A DNA stretch of 64,000 bases from an uncultured Rhizobium sp. (GCA_945952045.1 CAMFHE010000015.1:44361-108360); one strand, 5' to 3'. Counted from the first letter of the stretch, positions 21,068 through 29,584 are shown. A program made the numbers and translations. The notes: a model not told the origin generated them from the letters alone.

Positions 21068-21571
21068 TCAGGCCGTGACTTTCAAGACAAGCGGCCGATG
21101 GCCCGTCGCTTCCATAAAGCGAACCAGATCGTCGCGGGCGATGGATGTCGTGGCATCGTTGCTGAGCGGATGGCAGTTGATGATCTCGTCCTTCATCAGA
21201 TCCGCGTCCAGAACGAAAGTGACATTGTTGCCGGTATCGTTGATCGCCCCGAAGGCGGTGACGGAACCGGGCGCAACGCCCAAAAATTCCATCAGCTTTT
21301 CCGGCTTGCCAAACGACACCTTGCTGGCCGCGCCGATCAGGTTATGCACCGTCTTCAGGTCGACCGAGGCATTCTCCTCGACGGTCAGCAGGAAGAAATT
21401 GTCCTTCTTGTCCTTCACGAACAGGTTTTTCGTATGACCGCCGGGAATTTCGTCGCGCAGCGACACCGATTCGGCAACGGTGAACACCGGCGGATGATCC
21501 TTGGTCTTGTGGGCGATGCCGAGGCTGTCGAGAAAGGCAAACAGGTCTTCACGCGTCTTCGGTGCGGTCAT
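21068..21571 (-). CDS. Prolyl-tRNA editing protein (YbaK/ProXp family)
   Basis: 167 residues. A free-standing trans-editing domain related to the INS domain of ProRS; it deacylates mischarged tRNA-Pro, by analogy with PrdX/ProXp-ala acting on Ala-tRNA(Pro). Family blocks visible: HPPVFTVAES near 26, GHTKNLFVKDKK with the conserved catalytic Lys near 49-54, and GSVTAFGAINDTGNNV near 103. The ATG at 21571 gives the usual length; the ribosome binding site is weak. Confidence 0.85.
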   Translation of the reverse strand: MTAPKTREDLFAFLDSLGIAHKTKDHPPVFTVAESVSLRDEIPGGHTKNLFVKDKKDNFFLLTVEENASVDLKTVHNLIGAASKVSFGKPEKLMEFLGVAPGSVTAFGAINDTGNNVTFVLDADLMKDEIINCHPLSNDATTSIARDDLVRFMEATGHRPLVLKVTA

Positions 21572-21792
21572 GATCGGCTCTGCGTCGTGATGCCGTCCGG
21601 CGCGAATCCCTGGAGCAGGGCGAGCGCCGGAAACGGGAGTTGAGGGGTGGCGCCAGGCCAGGCGCCGCGCGTCCTTGATAGGGCGCTGACGGCGTTTTGG
21701 CAAGAACGCGGAAATTTTCCCTTTGTTTTCAATTCGATGGTTTTAAGCCGGCGAAAAATGCCGATTTTTCCGACGCCTGCGTCATTTCCCTG

Positions 21793-21821
21793 TTGCAATC
21801 GATCCGCAGTTGGGTCATATA
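21793..21821 (+). promoter_or_regulatory. Sigma-70-type promoter of first tRNA-Gly
   Basis: TTGCAA (21793-21798), 17-base spacer, CATATA (21816-21821). The same two hexamers recur 298 bases downstream before the second tRNA copy while the spacer between them differs, which supports function. Confidence 0.65.
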
Positions 21822-21887
21822 GCCCCCGTCGCCGCAAGCGGTGACGCCGCCGCGATCCACACACTACCCCGGATCGAGGCTTGATGA

Positions 21888-21962
21888 GCGGGTGTAGCTC
21901 AGGGGTAGAGCACAACCTTGCCAAGGTTGGGGTCGAGGGTTCGAATCCCTTCGCCCGCTCCA
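21888..21962 (+). tRNA. tRNA-Gly (GCC)
   Basis: 75 bases including an encoded CCA. Acceptor GCGGGTG / CGCCCGC, D-loop GCTCAGGGGTAGAGC, anticodon stem CAACC / GGTTG with loop TTGCCAA (anticodon GCC at 21920-21922), and T-arm GAGGGTTCGAATCCCTT. Confidence 0.97.
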
Positions 21963-22090
21963 GTTTTCCAAAGCCATGACATCGACAGACGAACGAAACC
22001 TGCCTTTGCAGGCCGTTTCGCCGCGCATGCGCCTTGCCCGATCCTTCCTGAAACGTCCAGAGATCGACGTTTTTATTGGTGAAAAGCCTC

Positions 22091-22119
22091 TTGCAATCGC
22101 TCCGGACTTGGGTCATATA
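22091..22119 (+). promoter_or_regulatory. Sigma-70-type promoter of second tRNA-Gly
   Basis: TTGCAA, 17 bases, CATATA, the duplicate of the promoter at 21793 with a diverged spacer. Confidence 0.65.
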
Positions 22120-22185
22120 GCCCCCGTCGCCGCAAGCGGTGACGCCGCCGCGATCCACACACTACCCCGGATCGAGGCTTGATGA

Positions 22186-22260
22186 GCGGGTGTAGCTCAG
22201 GGGTAGAGCACAACCTTGCCAAGGTTGGGGTCGAGGGTTCGAATCCCTTCGCCCGCTCCA
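22186..22260 (+). tRNA. tRNA-Gly (GCC), second identical copy
   Basis: Identical in sequence to the tRNA at 21888-21962, including the encoded CCA and anticodon GCC. Confidence 0.97.
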
Positions 22261-22336
22261 GTTTTCCAAAGATCATTCTCCCGAAATACAGTCTTCACGC
22301 CGATGGCGCTTGCTTGTCCTGCTGCCTGCGGCCCGA

Positions 22337-22380
22337 AAAACGAATCGCCCGGCTGTTTGTACGGCCGGGCGATTCGTTTT
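22337..22380. terminator. Strong bidirectional terminator between tRNA-Gly and pit
   Basis: A 17-bp stem AAAACGAATCGCCCGGC / GCCGGGCGATTCGTTTT with a 10-base loop, flanked by A on one side and T on the other. It separates convergent units. Confidence 0.9.
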
Positions 22381-22404
22381 CGATGCGATGGCAGCGATAC
22401 GGGT

Positions 22405-23409
22405 TCAGCCGAACAGGCTGACGACGTAATAGAAGGCGGCGGAGATGATCGCGGCTGCCGGCAACGTCACGATCCAGGCAATGACGATATTGCCGGCAAT
22501 GCCCCAGCGCACCGCCGACGCACGACGCGCCGCGCCGACGCCGATGATTGCGCCGGTGATCGTATGCGTCGTGGAGACCGGAATGCCGAGCCAGGTCGCG
22601 CCGAACAGCGTCAACGCCCCACCGGTTTCGGCGCAGAAACCCTGCATCGGGTTCAGCCGGGTGATCTTCGAGCCCATGGTATGGACGATGCGCCAGCCGC
22701 CGAACAGCGTGCCGAGCGCCATGGCCGACTGGCAGGAAATCACCACCCAGAAGGGCACGTAGAATTCCTGCCCCAGATAGCCCTGCGAGAACAGCAGCAC
22801 GGCGATGATGCCCATGGTCTTCTGCGCATCATTGCCGCCATGGCCGAGCGAATAGAGCGAGGCGGAGAAGAATTGCAGCACCCGGAAGGAGCGGTCGACG
22901 GCGAACGGTGTCTGCCGCAAGCAGACCCAGGAGACGATCAGCACCAGGATCAGCGCCAGGAAGAAACCGATGGCCGGCGACAGGAAGATGGCGCCGGCAG
23001 TCTTCAACAGGCCCGCCCAGACGATCGAATCCCAGCCAACCTTGGCAAGCCCTGCCCCGACAAGCCCGCCGATCAGCGCATGCGAGGAGGAAGAGGGGAT
23101 GCCGAACACCCAGGTGATGATGTTCCACAGGATGGCGCCCATCAGGGCCGAAAAGATCACCAGCGGTGAAACGATCGCCGGATCGATGATGCCCTTGCCC
23201 AGCGTTTCGGCCACATGCAGGCCGAAGAACAGGAAGGCGATAAAATTGAAGAAGGCCGCCCAGGCGACCGCGAATTGCGGCCGCAGCACCCGGGTGGAGA
23301 CGATGGTGGCGATGGAATTGGCCGCATCGTGCAGGCCGTTCAGGAAATCGAAGAACAGCGCAATGCCGATCAGGCCGACCAGCAGCGGAAATGCGAGCGC
23401 GGCGTCCAT
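22405..23409 (-). CDS. pit: Low-affinity inorganic phosphate transporter
   Basis: 334 residues, PiT family (PHO-4). The family signature repeats are present at both ends: GLHDAANSIATIV near residue 25 and HGGNDAQKTMG near 190. SSSSHALIGGLVG and STTHTITGAIIGVG are the paired phosphate-binding repeats. About ten membrane helices. Its ATG overlaps the stop of the DUF47 gene by one base (TGATG), the orfA-pit arrangement known from Sinorhizobium meliloti, where it is a low-affinity Pi importer repressed by PhoB. Confidence 0.95.
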   Translation of the reverse strand: MDAALAFPLLVGLIGIALFFDFLNGLHDAANSIATIVSTRVLRPQFAVAWAAFFNFIAFLFFGLHVAETLGKGIIDPAIVSPLVIFSALMGAILWNIITWVFGIPSSSSHALIGGLVGAGLAKVGWDSIVWAGLLKTAGAIFLSPAIGFFLALILVLIVSWVCLRQTPFAVDRSFRVLQFFSASLYSLGHGGNDAQKTMGIIAVLLFSQGYLGQEFYVPFWVVISCQSAMALGTLFGGWRIVHTMGSKITRLNPMQGFCAETGGALTLFGATWLGIPVSTTHTITGAIIGVGAARRASAVRWGIAGNIVIAWIVTLPAAAIISAAFYYVVSLFG

Positions 23410-24053
23410 CAGACGTTCTCGATCACGATGCCGCTGATCTCATTGGCGACGTCCTCGAAACGGTCGACGACCTTTTCCAGTTCGCCATAGATTTCGCTGC
23501 CGATCATGTAGGCCATGGCGTTGCCGTTCGGTCCGTGCTTGCGGAACAATGCCTTGACGCCCTGGTCGTAAAGATCGTCGGAACGACCCTCGACGCGGGT
23601 CACGTCTTCGACAAGACCGTTCAGGCGGTGGGCGTTGATGCCGATGCGGTCGAGCAACGGCACGGCCTCGGCCACCAGATGCGCCGCCTCGACCACTGCC
23701 TTGCCCATTTCCTGCATGCCGGGCTCGAATTCGGTCTGCTCGTAGAGCCGGATGGTCTTGACCGTCTTGTGCATCATGTCGATCGCATCGTCCATGGACT
23801 GGATCAGATCCTTGATGTCGCCCCGGTCGAAAGGGGTGATGAAGCTGAGACGCACCGCCGTCATCACTTCGCGGGTGATTTCGTCGGCCTGGTTTTCCAG
23901 ATCGACGATCTTCTTGCAATTCGCCTCGATGTCCTTGCCGGACAGAAGCTGGTCCAGCGCTTCCGCCGCCGCGACGACGGTGCGCGAATGGCGGGCGAAC
24001 ATGTCGAAGAAACGATCCTCGCGCGGCATCAATTTTCGAAACAGGCTGAGCAT
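23409..24053 (-). CDS. DUF47 (PhoU-like) Pit accessory protein
   Basis: 214 residues, all-alpha PhoU-like DUF47 protein: MLSLFRKLMPREDRFFDMF at the start, then LENQADEITREV and DDAIDMMHKTVKTIRLYE are family hallmarks. It corresponds to OrfA of the S. meliloti orfA-pit operon and is thought to modulate Pit. The ATG at 24053 begins the conserved domain. A Pho box lies 24-41 bases upstream. Confidence 0.9.
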   Translation of the reverse strand: MLSLFRKLMPREDRFFDMFARHSRTVVAAAEALDQLLSGKDIEANCKKIVDLENQADEITREVMTAVRLSFITPFDRGDIKDLIQSMDDAIDMMHKTVKTIRLYEQTEFEPGMQEMGKAVVEAAHLVAEAVPLLDRIGINAHRLNGLVEDVTRVEGRSDDLYDQGVKALFRKHGPNGNAMAYMIGSEIYGELEKVVDRFEDVANEISGIVIENV

Positions 24054-24076
24054 CGTCGGTCCTTCCGGTCGCTTCC

Positions 24077-24094
24077 TTGTCACGAAAGTGTCAT
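24077..24094. promoter_or_regulatory. Pho box upstream of DUF47-pit
   Basis: TTGTCAC-GAAA-GTGTCAT on the plus strand: two 7-base repeats with 4-base spacing, close to the PhoB consensus CTGTCAT-N4-CTGTCAT. It ends only 24 bases before the DUF47 ATG and reads away from the gene. This fits the repression of orfA-pit by PhoB reported for S. meliloti. Confidence 0.65.
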
Positions 24095-24207
24095 ATATCC
24101 CAAGCGCGGCGAATGAAACCGTCCCGTTGAATCGCAAAGCCGCGCAAAAGGTTTTTCGCGCGGCTTTTTCAACAGGCATTTGGGGAATCGGGGTCAGCCC
24201 CGCAGGA

Positions 24208-26994
24208 TCAGCCGGCCAGGCGGTCGTTGGCGCTCTCGTCCACCTTCGCATGATCGGGAAGGCCCGGGCGGCCGAAGAGAAAGCCCTGAACCTCGTCGCA
24301 GCCTTCGGCCAGCAGGAAACGGAACTGCTCGTTGGTCTCGACGCCCTCGGCCAACACCGAGACGTCGAGGCTTTTTCCGAGTGCGACGATGGCGCGCACG
24401 AAAGCCTTCGACTGACGATTGCCGATTTCCTCGACGAAGGAGCGATCGAGCTTGATCTTGTCGAAGGGGAAGGAGCGCAGCGTTTCCAGCGACGAATAGC
24501 CGGTGCCGAAATCGTCGATGGCGATGGTGACGCCGAGGTCCTTGATCTGGCGCAGCACGTGCAGCGCCCGGGCCTTGTCGGCAATGATCGCGCTTTCGGT
24601 CACTTCGAGTTCCAGCCGTTCCGGCGTCAGCCCGGTCGTGCTCAGAACCCTGCGGACCTTTTCCGGCAGCAACGTATCGACGAGTTGCAGCGGCGACAGG
24701 TTGACGGCGATGCGATGCGGCTGCGGCCAGGAGGCCGCCTCGCGGCAGGCGCGCTCCAAAACCCATTCGCCGAGCGCAGTAATCGCCCCGCTTTCCTCGG
24801 CCAGCGGAATGAAGGTCGAGGGCGGGATCAGCCCATGCTTGGGATGGCTCCAGCGCAGGAGAACCTCGTAGCCGGTGGTGGCATTGGTGCGCACCGCCTT
24901 CTGCACCTGATAGGCGAGGAAGAATTGCTCCTCTTCCAGCGCGACCGCGATATCACGTGCAAGCGCGCGGCGCTCGCGGGCCGCCTCATCCATGCCGGCC
25001 TCGTAATAGCTGATCTTTTCCTCAAGGTTTTCCTTGGAGCGGTACATGGCGAGGTCGGCATTGCCGAGCAGTCGTTCGCGATCCTGGGCATCCTGCGGGT
25101 AGATGGCGACGCCAAGGCTGGCGCCGGGCGCAAGCGTCGTGTGGCCGAGATCGACGCGCTCATTGAGGGCTATCGCCAGGCGCTTGAGGAAGCCCTGCAA
25201 CTCGCCCGGTTCGGAATAGGACTTGAGCGCCACGAATTCGTCGCCGCCGAAGCGGCCGACGGTTTCCGTGGGATCGGTGCCCTTGACCATGCGCTGCGCC
25301 AGCGTCGAGAGAAGCGCATCGCCGCTGGCATGGCCGAAGGTGTCGTTGACCTCCTTGAACTTGTCGAGGTCGATGCAGATCGCGGCGACCCGCGCGCCGG
25401 TGTCGTTGGCGCTTTCGATGGCCGCGTCGAGGATCTCGGTGAAGCGGCGGCGGTTCGGCAGGCCGGTCAGCGTATCGTGACGCGCGAGATGGGCGATGCG
25501 CTCCTCGGAGCGGACGCGCTCGGTGATGTCCTCGATGGTCGTCACCCAGGCGCCGTCGCCGGTCGGGCGATGGATGGTGCGCACCGTCTTGCCATTGGCG
25601 ATGACGCGCACATCCTCGCCGCCTTCGGCGCTGGTGATCATTCGGCGGTGGCGCTGGTAGAATGCGTCGATATCGTCGAGATGCTCGACGCCGTGCTGCA
25701 CCCGCAATTCGCAGAGTTCGCGGAAGGTGCGGCCTGTCAGGTCTGTTTCCGGCATGAAGCCGAAGATGTCGGCGAGCCGACCGTTATACAGCACCAGCTT
25801 CTCTTCGCGATCGAACAGGCAGATGGCGTTGGCCATGTGGTTCAGCGCGAGATTGAGGTTCTGCGACGCTTGCTGCAGCTTCTGTGCGTTCAGCATCTGC
25901 TCGGTGCAATCGCGAGTAATCTTGGCATAGCCGACCAGCCGCTTTTCCGCATCGTAGATCGGCTCGATGACCACATAGGCCCAGAACCGCGAACCGTCCT
26001 TGCGCACCCGCCACGCCTCGACCTCGAACCGTCCTTCGGTGCGCGCCGTCATCAGGGCGCGGGCTGGCGTGCCGAGGCGGCGCTCCTCTTCCGGATAGAA
26101 CAGATGGAAGAACTGGCCGACGATTTCCGCTTCGCTGTAGCCCAGCGCCCGCTCGGCGCCGGCATTCCAGTTGCTGACGCGCCCGTCGAGGTCGAGCATG
26201 TGAATGGCATAGTCATGGACGGCCTGCACCAGCCGCTTGAAATTCGCTTCGCCATCGACGGTCGCCTTCTCGGCACGCATGGCAAACAGCGCCGCCGCAA
26301 AGCCGGCAAACAGCAGAGACAGCGCCACGACGGTGATCATCATCACCATCAGATGCGGCGACAGGACATCCTTGCTGGACACAGCGCCGGCATCGGGAAC
26401 GACGCTGACGCTGCCCATGGCCGTGAAATGCATCAGCACGATGCCGAGCGTCATCAACGCCGCCGACTCGACGATGCGCTTGCGCGTGATCGTTCCGATC
26501 TGCATCAGGAAGGCCGGGACGGAAAACACGATGGCGAGAAAAATGGCGGCGATGACCAGCGCGCGGTCCCAGACCAGCGAACCCGGAAATTCGATGGCCG
26601 CCATACCGATGAAATGCATGCTCGACACACCGACGCCGAACAGCAGGCCGGCGCCAAGCGCCGCGCCGATACCGGTCAAAAACACGGCGCAGGCCGTCGC
26701 CGCCGACGTGGTCAGCACCGCGATCACAAGAGACAGCAAGGTCTGCGACAGCTCGTAACCGAGGACGACGCCGGGCTCATAGGCCAGCATCGCCACGAAA
26801 TGCGTCGTCCAGATCCCAAATCCTCCCGCAGCACCGGCGCTCATGAGCCAGATCAGCCGCGCCCAGCCCTCGCTGGCGCGGCCGCGCCGCAACAGCATGA
26901 ATGCGACATAGGAGGACAGGAAGCACAAGGTTCCCGCCAAAAGGACAAGGCGCAAATCATGCTCAAATGCCAGACACGTGACGACTCTATACAT
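24208..26994 (-). CDS. MHYT-PAS-PAS-GGDEF-EAL c-di-GMP enzyme
   Basis: 928 residues. An N-terminal seven-helix MHYT sensor (about 10-250; motifs THFVAM, MHFIGM, MHFTAM, proposed copper/oxygen-type ligands) precedes two PAS domains (about 260-375 and 385-490). GGDEF follows with intact RFGGDEF near 585, then EAL. The EAL signature is EVLLRW near 710, while DDFGTGYSS near 830 and the EGVET loop near 890 are intact, so phosphodiesterase activity is plausible. It makes and/or degrades cyclic di-GMP. It sits between two phosphate transport loci. Confidence 0.92.
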   Translation of the reverse strand: MYRVVTCLAFEHDLRLVLLAGTLCFLSSYVAFMLLRRGRASEGWARLIWLMSAGAAGGFGIWTTHFVAMLAYEPGVVLGYELSQTLLSLVIAVLTTSAATACAVFLTGIGAALGAGLLFGVGVSSMHFIGMAAIEFPGSLVWDRALVIAAIFLAIVFSVPAFLMQIGTITRKRIVESAALMTLGIVLMHFTAMGSVSVVPDAGAVSSKDVLSPHLMVMMITVVALSLLFAGFAAALFAMRAEKATVDGEANFKRLVQAVHDYAIHMLDLDGRVSNWNAGAERALGYSEAEIVGQFFHLFYPEEERRLGTPARALMTARTEGRFEVEAWRVRKDGSRFWAYVVIEPIYDAEKRLVGYAKITRDCTEQMLNAQKLQQASQNLNLALNHMANAICLFDREEKLVLYNGRLADIFGFMPETDLTGRTFRELCELRVQHGVEHLDDIDAFYQRHRRMITSAEGGEDVRVIANGKTVRTIHRPTGDGAWVTTIEDITERVRSEERIAHLARHDTLTGLPNRRRFTEILDAAIESANDTGARVAAICIDLDKFKEVNDTFGHASGDALLSTLAQRMVKGTDPTETVGRFGGDEFVALKSYSEPGELQGFLKRLAIALNERVDLGHTTLAPGASLGVAIYPQDAQDRERLLGNADLAMYRSKENLEEKISYYEAGMDEAARERRALARDIAVALEEEQFFLAYQVQKAVRTNATTGYEVLLRWSHPKHGLIPPSTFIPLAEESGAITALGEWVLERACREAASWPQPHRIAVNLSPLQLVDTLLPEKVRRVLSTTGLTPERLELEVTESAIIADKARALHVLRQIKDLGVTIAIDDFGTGYSSLETLRSFPFDKIKLDRSFVEEIGNRQSKAFVRAIVALGKSLDVSVLAEGVETNEQFRFLLAEGCDEVQGFLFGRPGLPDHAKVDESANDRLAG

Positions 26995-27136
26995 TCCGCC
27001 CTCGGGATCGCCGCGTTTCCTGTCCCATTCCGGTTTGCCGGAGACGCGCAGCTTTCGGTATCGGCCTGCACCTTGCCCGCAGACGGTTGATCGCTGTTTA
27101 ATGTTTCGGGCAGAATCGGCGTCAAACACATAGGTA

Positions 27137-27154
27137 TCTGACCGGGCAGTCAGA
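27137..27154. other. Small inverted repeat upstream of the c-di-GMP gene
   Basis: TCTGAC, 6 bases, GTCAGA, followed by TTTT on the plus strand, about 145 bases upstream of the MHYT protein start. Operator or hairpin; role unknown. The rest of the 26995-27244 gap shows nothing else clear. Confidence 0.35.
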
Positions 27155-27244
27155 TTTTGATTCGGACGAAGTTATTGAAATATGAAGAATCTCGCCGATT
27201 GATATGAGGATTTCAGCAATACACGATATGCGGGCGGCAAGCCG

Positions 27245-28891
27245 CTAGCGCGCGCTCTGGATCAGGCGGGTTTCACCGAGCAATCCGCCCTCTTCGAGAA
27301 TGGGATGAGCCACGGAAACGATATGGGCGTTGACGCGCTTGAGGTCGCGCAGCATGTCGAGGTGCAGCGAGCTGGTCTGCAGGCTCTCGGCGCTCCCGGA
27401 GCGCAGGCGATTGAGATGGCGCTCGGAGGATTCCTTCTCGATGCGGCGCACCTCGACCTTCAACTGCATCAACTGCCGTGCCAGCCCGAAATCACGGGTG
27501 ACGAAAATGGTCTGGGCGATGCGCAGATTGTCGATGGTCATCGCCAGGAAATCACGCAGTTCCGCATGACCGGCATCGGAAAAGCGCAGGTGATTGTCGA
27601 TCTTCTTGGCGACCTGCTCGCGCAGACCCTTTTCGATAATGTCGCCGATATGCTCGAGGTTGATGGCATAATCGATGATGACGATGGAGCGGCGCCCATG
27701 CTCCTCATCCAGCCCTTCGCTCTTCAGCTTCGACAGATAGATTTTCACTTCCTGCTGCAGGAGATCGACGCGTTTTTCCAGCGCCGGCACTTCGGCCAGC
27801 GGGCCGGTGTCGTTGCGCTCCAGCGCATCGGCGATGCGCATCAGCATCCGTTCGATCAGGTCGCCGACCGCCAGAACCTCGCGCGTGGCGCTGGCCAGCG
27901 CCACGACCGGCGTCGCCAGTTCGCGCTCGTCGAGGAAGCGCGGGCCGCTTTCCTCCTTAGCCTCCTCGCGGATCAGCCGGGCCATCAGGTTCGACAGCGG
28001 CCGTGAAAACGGCGCTGCGAGGAGGGCAAGCAGGATATTGAAGCCGAGATGGGCATCCACCGGCAGTTTTTCAGGCGCAAGCGGCAGCATGGCCATCAGT
28101 TCGCTGGCAAAGCCGGCGAGCGGCAAGGCGATGACGCAGCCAACGGCGCGCACCAGAAGATTGCCGAAGGTGATGCGCCGCACCGCGGCCGGCGCGGCCA
28201 GCGAGGCGATGACCGGCGGAATAGCGCCGCCGAGATTGGCGCCAAGCACCAGCACGATGATCAGGCTGAGCGGCAGCGCGCCTGTCGAGGCAAGCGACAG
28301 GATCAGCACGACGGCGGCGAGCGAAGAGGAAGAGACGAAGGCGACGCCGGCCGACAGCGCCAGCGCGACGGGCCAGGCATTGGCGAGCAGACCGAAAAAG
28401 GCGGCAAGAGCGGGCGATTCCCGCATCGGTTCGGTCGCAGCCCCCAGAAGATGCAGCGACGTCAACATCAGGCCGATACCGATCAATGCCAAGCCGCCGC
28501 CACGCCGCGCCATCGCGTGACTGCGATAGAGCACCATGCCGAGGAACAGCACGAGCGGCGCCAGCCACGCCACGCCGGCCGACACGATCCAGGCGGTGAC
28601 CGCGGTGCCGACATTGGCGCCGAGCAGCACGATCTGCGCCATGCGCGATTCGACCATGCGCTTTTCGACAAAGGACGCAGTCAACAGAGCCGTCGCCGTC
28701 GAGCTTTGCAGGGCAATCGTCGCTGCAAAGCCCGAGACGAAGGAGCGCGAAGCGCTCTGTGTACCCTTGGCGAGACCAGAGCGCAGCTTGGCGCCAAAGG
28801 CCAGCGTCACGCCGTCCTTGACCTGCCGCAGCCCAAACAGGAGCAAGGCCACTGCGCCGAAAAGATTGATCATCACCACCGTCGATGCCAC
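27245..28891 (-). CDS. Na/Pi cotransporter family protein with PhoU-like tail
   Basis: 548 residues. Two PF02690-type repeats with the QSSTATALL motif (residue ~61-69) and its counterpart SSSSLAAVVLI (~180-190) form the membrane part (about eight helices to residue ~310). The C-terminal ~230 residues are a PhoU-like helical domain. It is related to NptA/YjbB, implicated in Pi transport, export by YjbB in E. coli. The start is GTG at 28891 with GAGGG 7 bases upstream; an ATG at 28873 is the alternative. A very good Pho box lies 106 bases upstream. Confidence 0.88.
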   Translation of the reverse strand: MASTVVMINLFGAVALLLFGLRQVKDGVTLAFGAKLRSGLAKGTQSASRSFVSGFAATIALQSSTATALLTASFVEKRMVESRMAQIVLLGANVGTAVTAWIVSAGVAWLAPLVLFLGMVLYRSHAMARRGGGLALIGIGLMLTSLHLLGAATEPMRESPALAAFFGLLANAWPVALALSAGVAFVSSSSLAAVVLILSLASTGALPLSLIIVLVLGANLGGAIPPVIASLAAPAAVRRITFGNLLVRAVGCVIALPLAGFASELMAMLPLAPEKLPVDAHLGFNILLALLAAPFSRPLSNLMARLIREEAKEESGPRFLDERELATPVVALASATREVLAVGDLIERMLMRIADALERNDTGPLAEVPALEKRVDLLQQEVKIYLSKLKSEGLDEEHGRRSIVIIDYAINLEHIGDIIEKGLREQVAKKIDNHLRFSDAGHAELRDFLAMTIDNLRIAQTIFVTRDFGLARQLMQLKVEVRRIEKESSERHLNRLRSGSAESLQTSSLHLDMLRDLKRVNAHIVSVAHPILEEGGLLGETRLIQSAR

Positions 28892-28996
28892 GCCGTCGCC
28901 CTCATTCGTCGGGTGCCCGGCAGCGCGTTTGCACCGGCCGAGTCGCCAGGAAAGCTTGCAAGCTTACACCCATTCAAGGGGATGCACTTGTCATTT

Positions 28997-29014
28997 ATGA
29001 CAACTGGATGACAG
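28997..29014 (-). promoter_or_regulatory. Pho box upstream of the Na/Pi cotransporter gene
   Basis: On the minus strand CTGTCAT-CCAG-TTGTCAT, one mismatch from the CTGTCAT-N4-CTGTCAT consensus and oriented toward the gene. Adjacent bases extend into a TTGTCAT/ATGACAA palindrome. This predicts PhoB control, most likely activation. Confidence 0.75.
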
Positions 29015-29189
29015 GATTCGCGACGAAACCGCCGCGCTTCCTCCAATCAAAACGGGATCGATTTCCGCAAGAGCATTCTGCGATCAGGCGCAATCGGCTG
29101 ATCGCGGAGGCATCTCGCGTTCAAGGAGATCGAGCGTCATAGGTCCGTTGGGACACATGGCGCTCCCGTCCCGGTTCTCCGTGTTTTAA

Positions 29190-29214
29190 GCAATTCGCGG
29201 TTTACCGGAATTGC
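29190..29214. other. 25-base intergenic inverted repeat
   Basis: GCAATTC, 11 bases, GAATTGC, with internal CGG/CCG pairing (GCGGTTTACCG). It lies in the 392-base gap between the Pho box and a small gene. It is not one of the 44-base elements. Confidence 0.4.
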
Positions 29215-29283
29215 GGGCAGCGCTGCGCGTCGATCATGACGCGGGGAAACGCTGAAAGTCCGTGCCAGAATTCTTCCGCCGGG

Positions 29284-29403
29284 TCAGAGAGGCGCAGCGA
29301 TCCGCGACAGGCCGACGATGACGAGCAGCAAAAACAGCAACCAGCTCACCGCCTTGATTTTCCTGATACGGTCGGTGCGCACACCGTCCCAATCATAAAC
29401 CAT
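29284..29403 (-). CDS. Small single-helix membrane protein
   Basis: 39 residues: a basic N-terminus (MVYDWDGVRTDRIRKIK) then one hydrophobic helix (VSWLLFLLLVIVGL, residues ~19-32) and a short tail. GGAG lies 5 bases before the ATG. Codon use and positive-inside charge fit a real inner-membrane microprotein. No family recognised. Confidence 0.6.
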   Translation of the reverse strand: MVYDWDGVRTDRIRKIKAVSWLLFLLLVIVGLSRIAAPL

Positions 29404-29526
29404 CTATTCTCCAGTCTTGTTCAAACTGAGAACAGCCTAATATACGGGCCTGTTGCGAAGCTTTCTGCAAACCGTTGATTTTTATAAGCCTGACTTAAGG
29501 TAAACTGACCCATCCGGCAGCGGATG

Positions 29527-29562
29527 TAAAAAAGGGCGGCCCCATCGGAACCGCCCTTTTTC
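29527..29562 (-). terminator. Rho-independent terminator after ndvB
   Basis: AAAAAGGGCGG / CCGCCCTTTTT stem with a 10-11-base loop, just after the ndvB stop; symmetric A/T tracts allow bidirectional use. Confidence 0.85.
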
Positions 29563-29584
29563 TGTTTCATATCAGGACACTAGG

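Larger units (their letters stand above)
21793..21973. repeat. Direct repeat, first copy (promoter, leader and tRNA-Gly)
   Basis: 181 bases repeated at 22091-22271 (offset 298). The copies are identical except for a few bases between the -35 and -10 hexamers. This is a tandem duplication of a complete transcription unit. Confidence 0.9.
22091..22271. repeat. Direct repeat, second copy
   Basis: Second copy of the 181-base unit at 21793-21973. The 117 bases between the copies hold only a small CCTGC/GCAGG hairpin and no gene. Confidence 0.9.

Noticed and set aside
21793..22271. tRNA-flanking direct repeats as attL/attR of an integrated element
   Set aside because: Both repeats contain complete tRNA genes and the 117 bases between hold no integrase or cargo; a tandem duplication explains them.
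23752..27090. A 1112-codon open frame antisense to the c-di-GMP enzyme and part of the DUF47 gene
   Set aside because: Spans two real genes on the other strand and has no recognisable domain.
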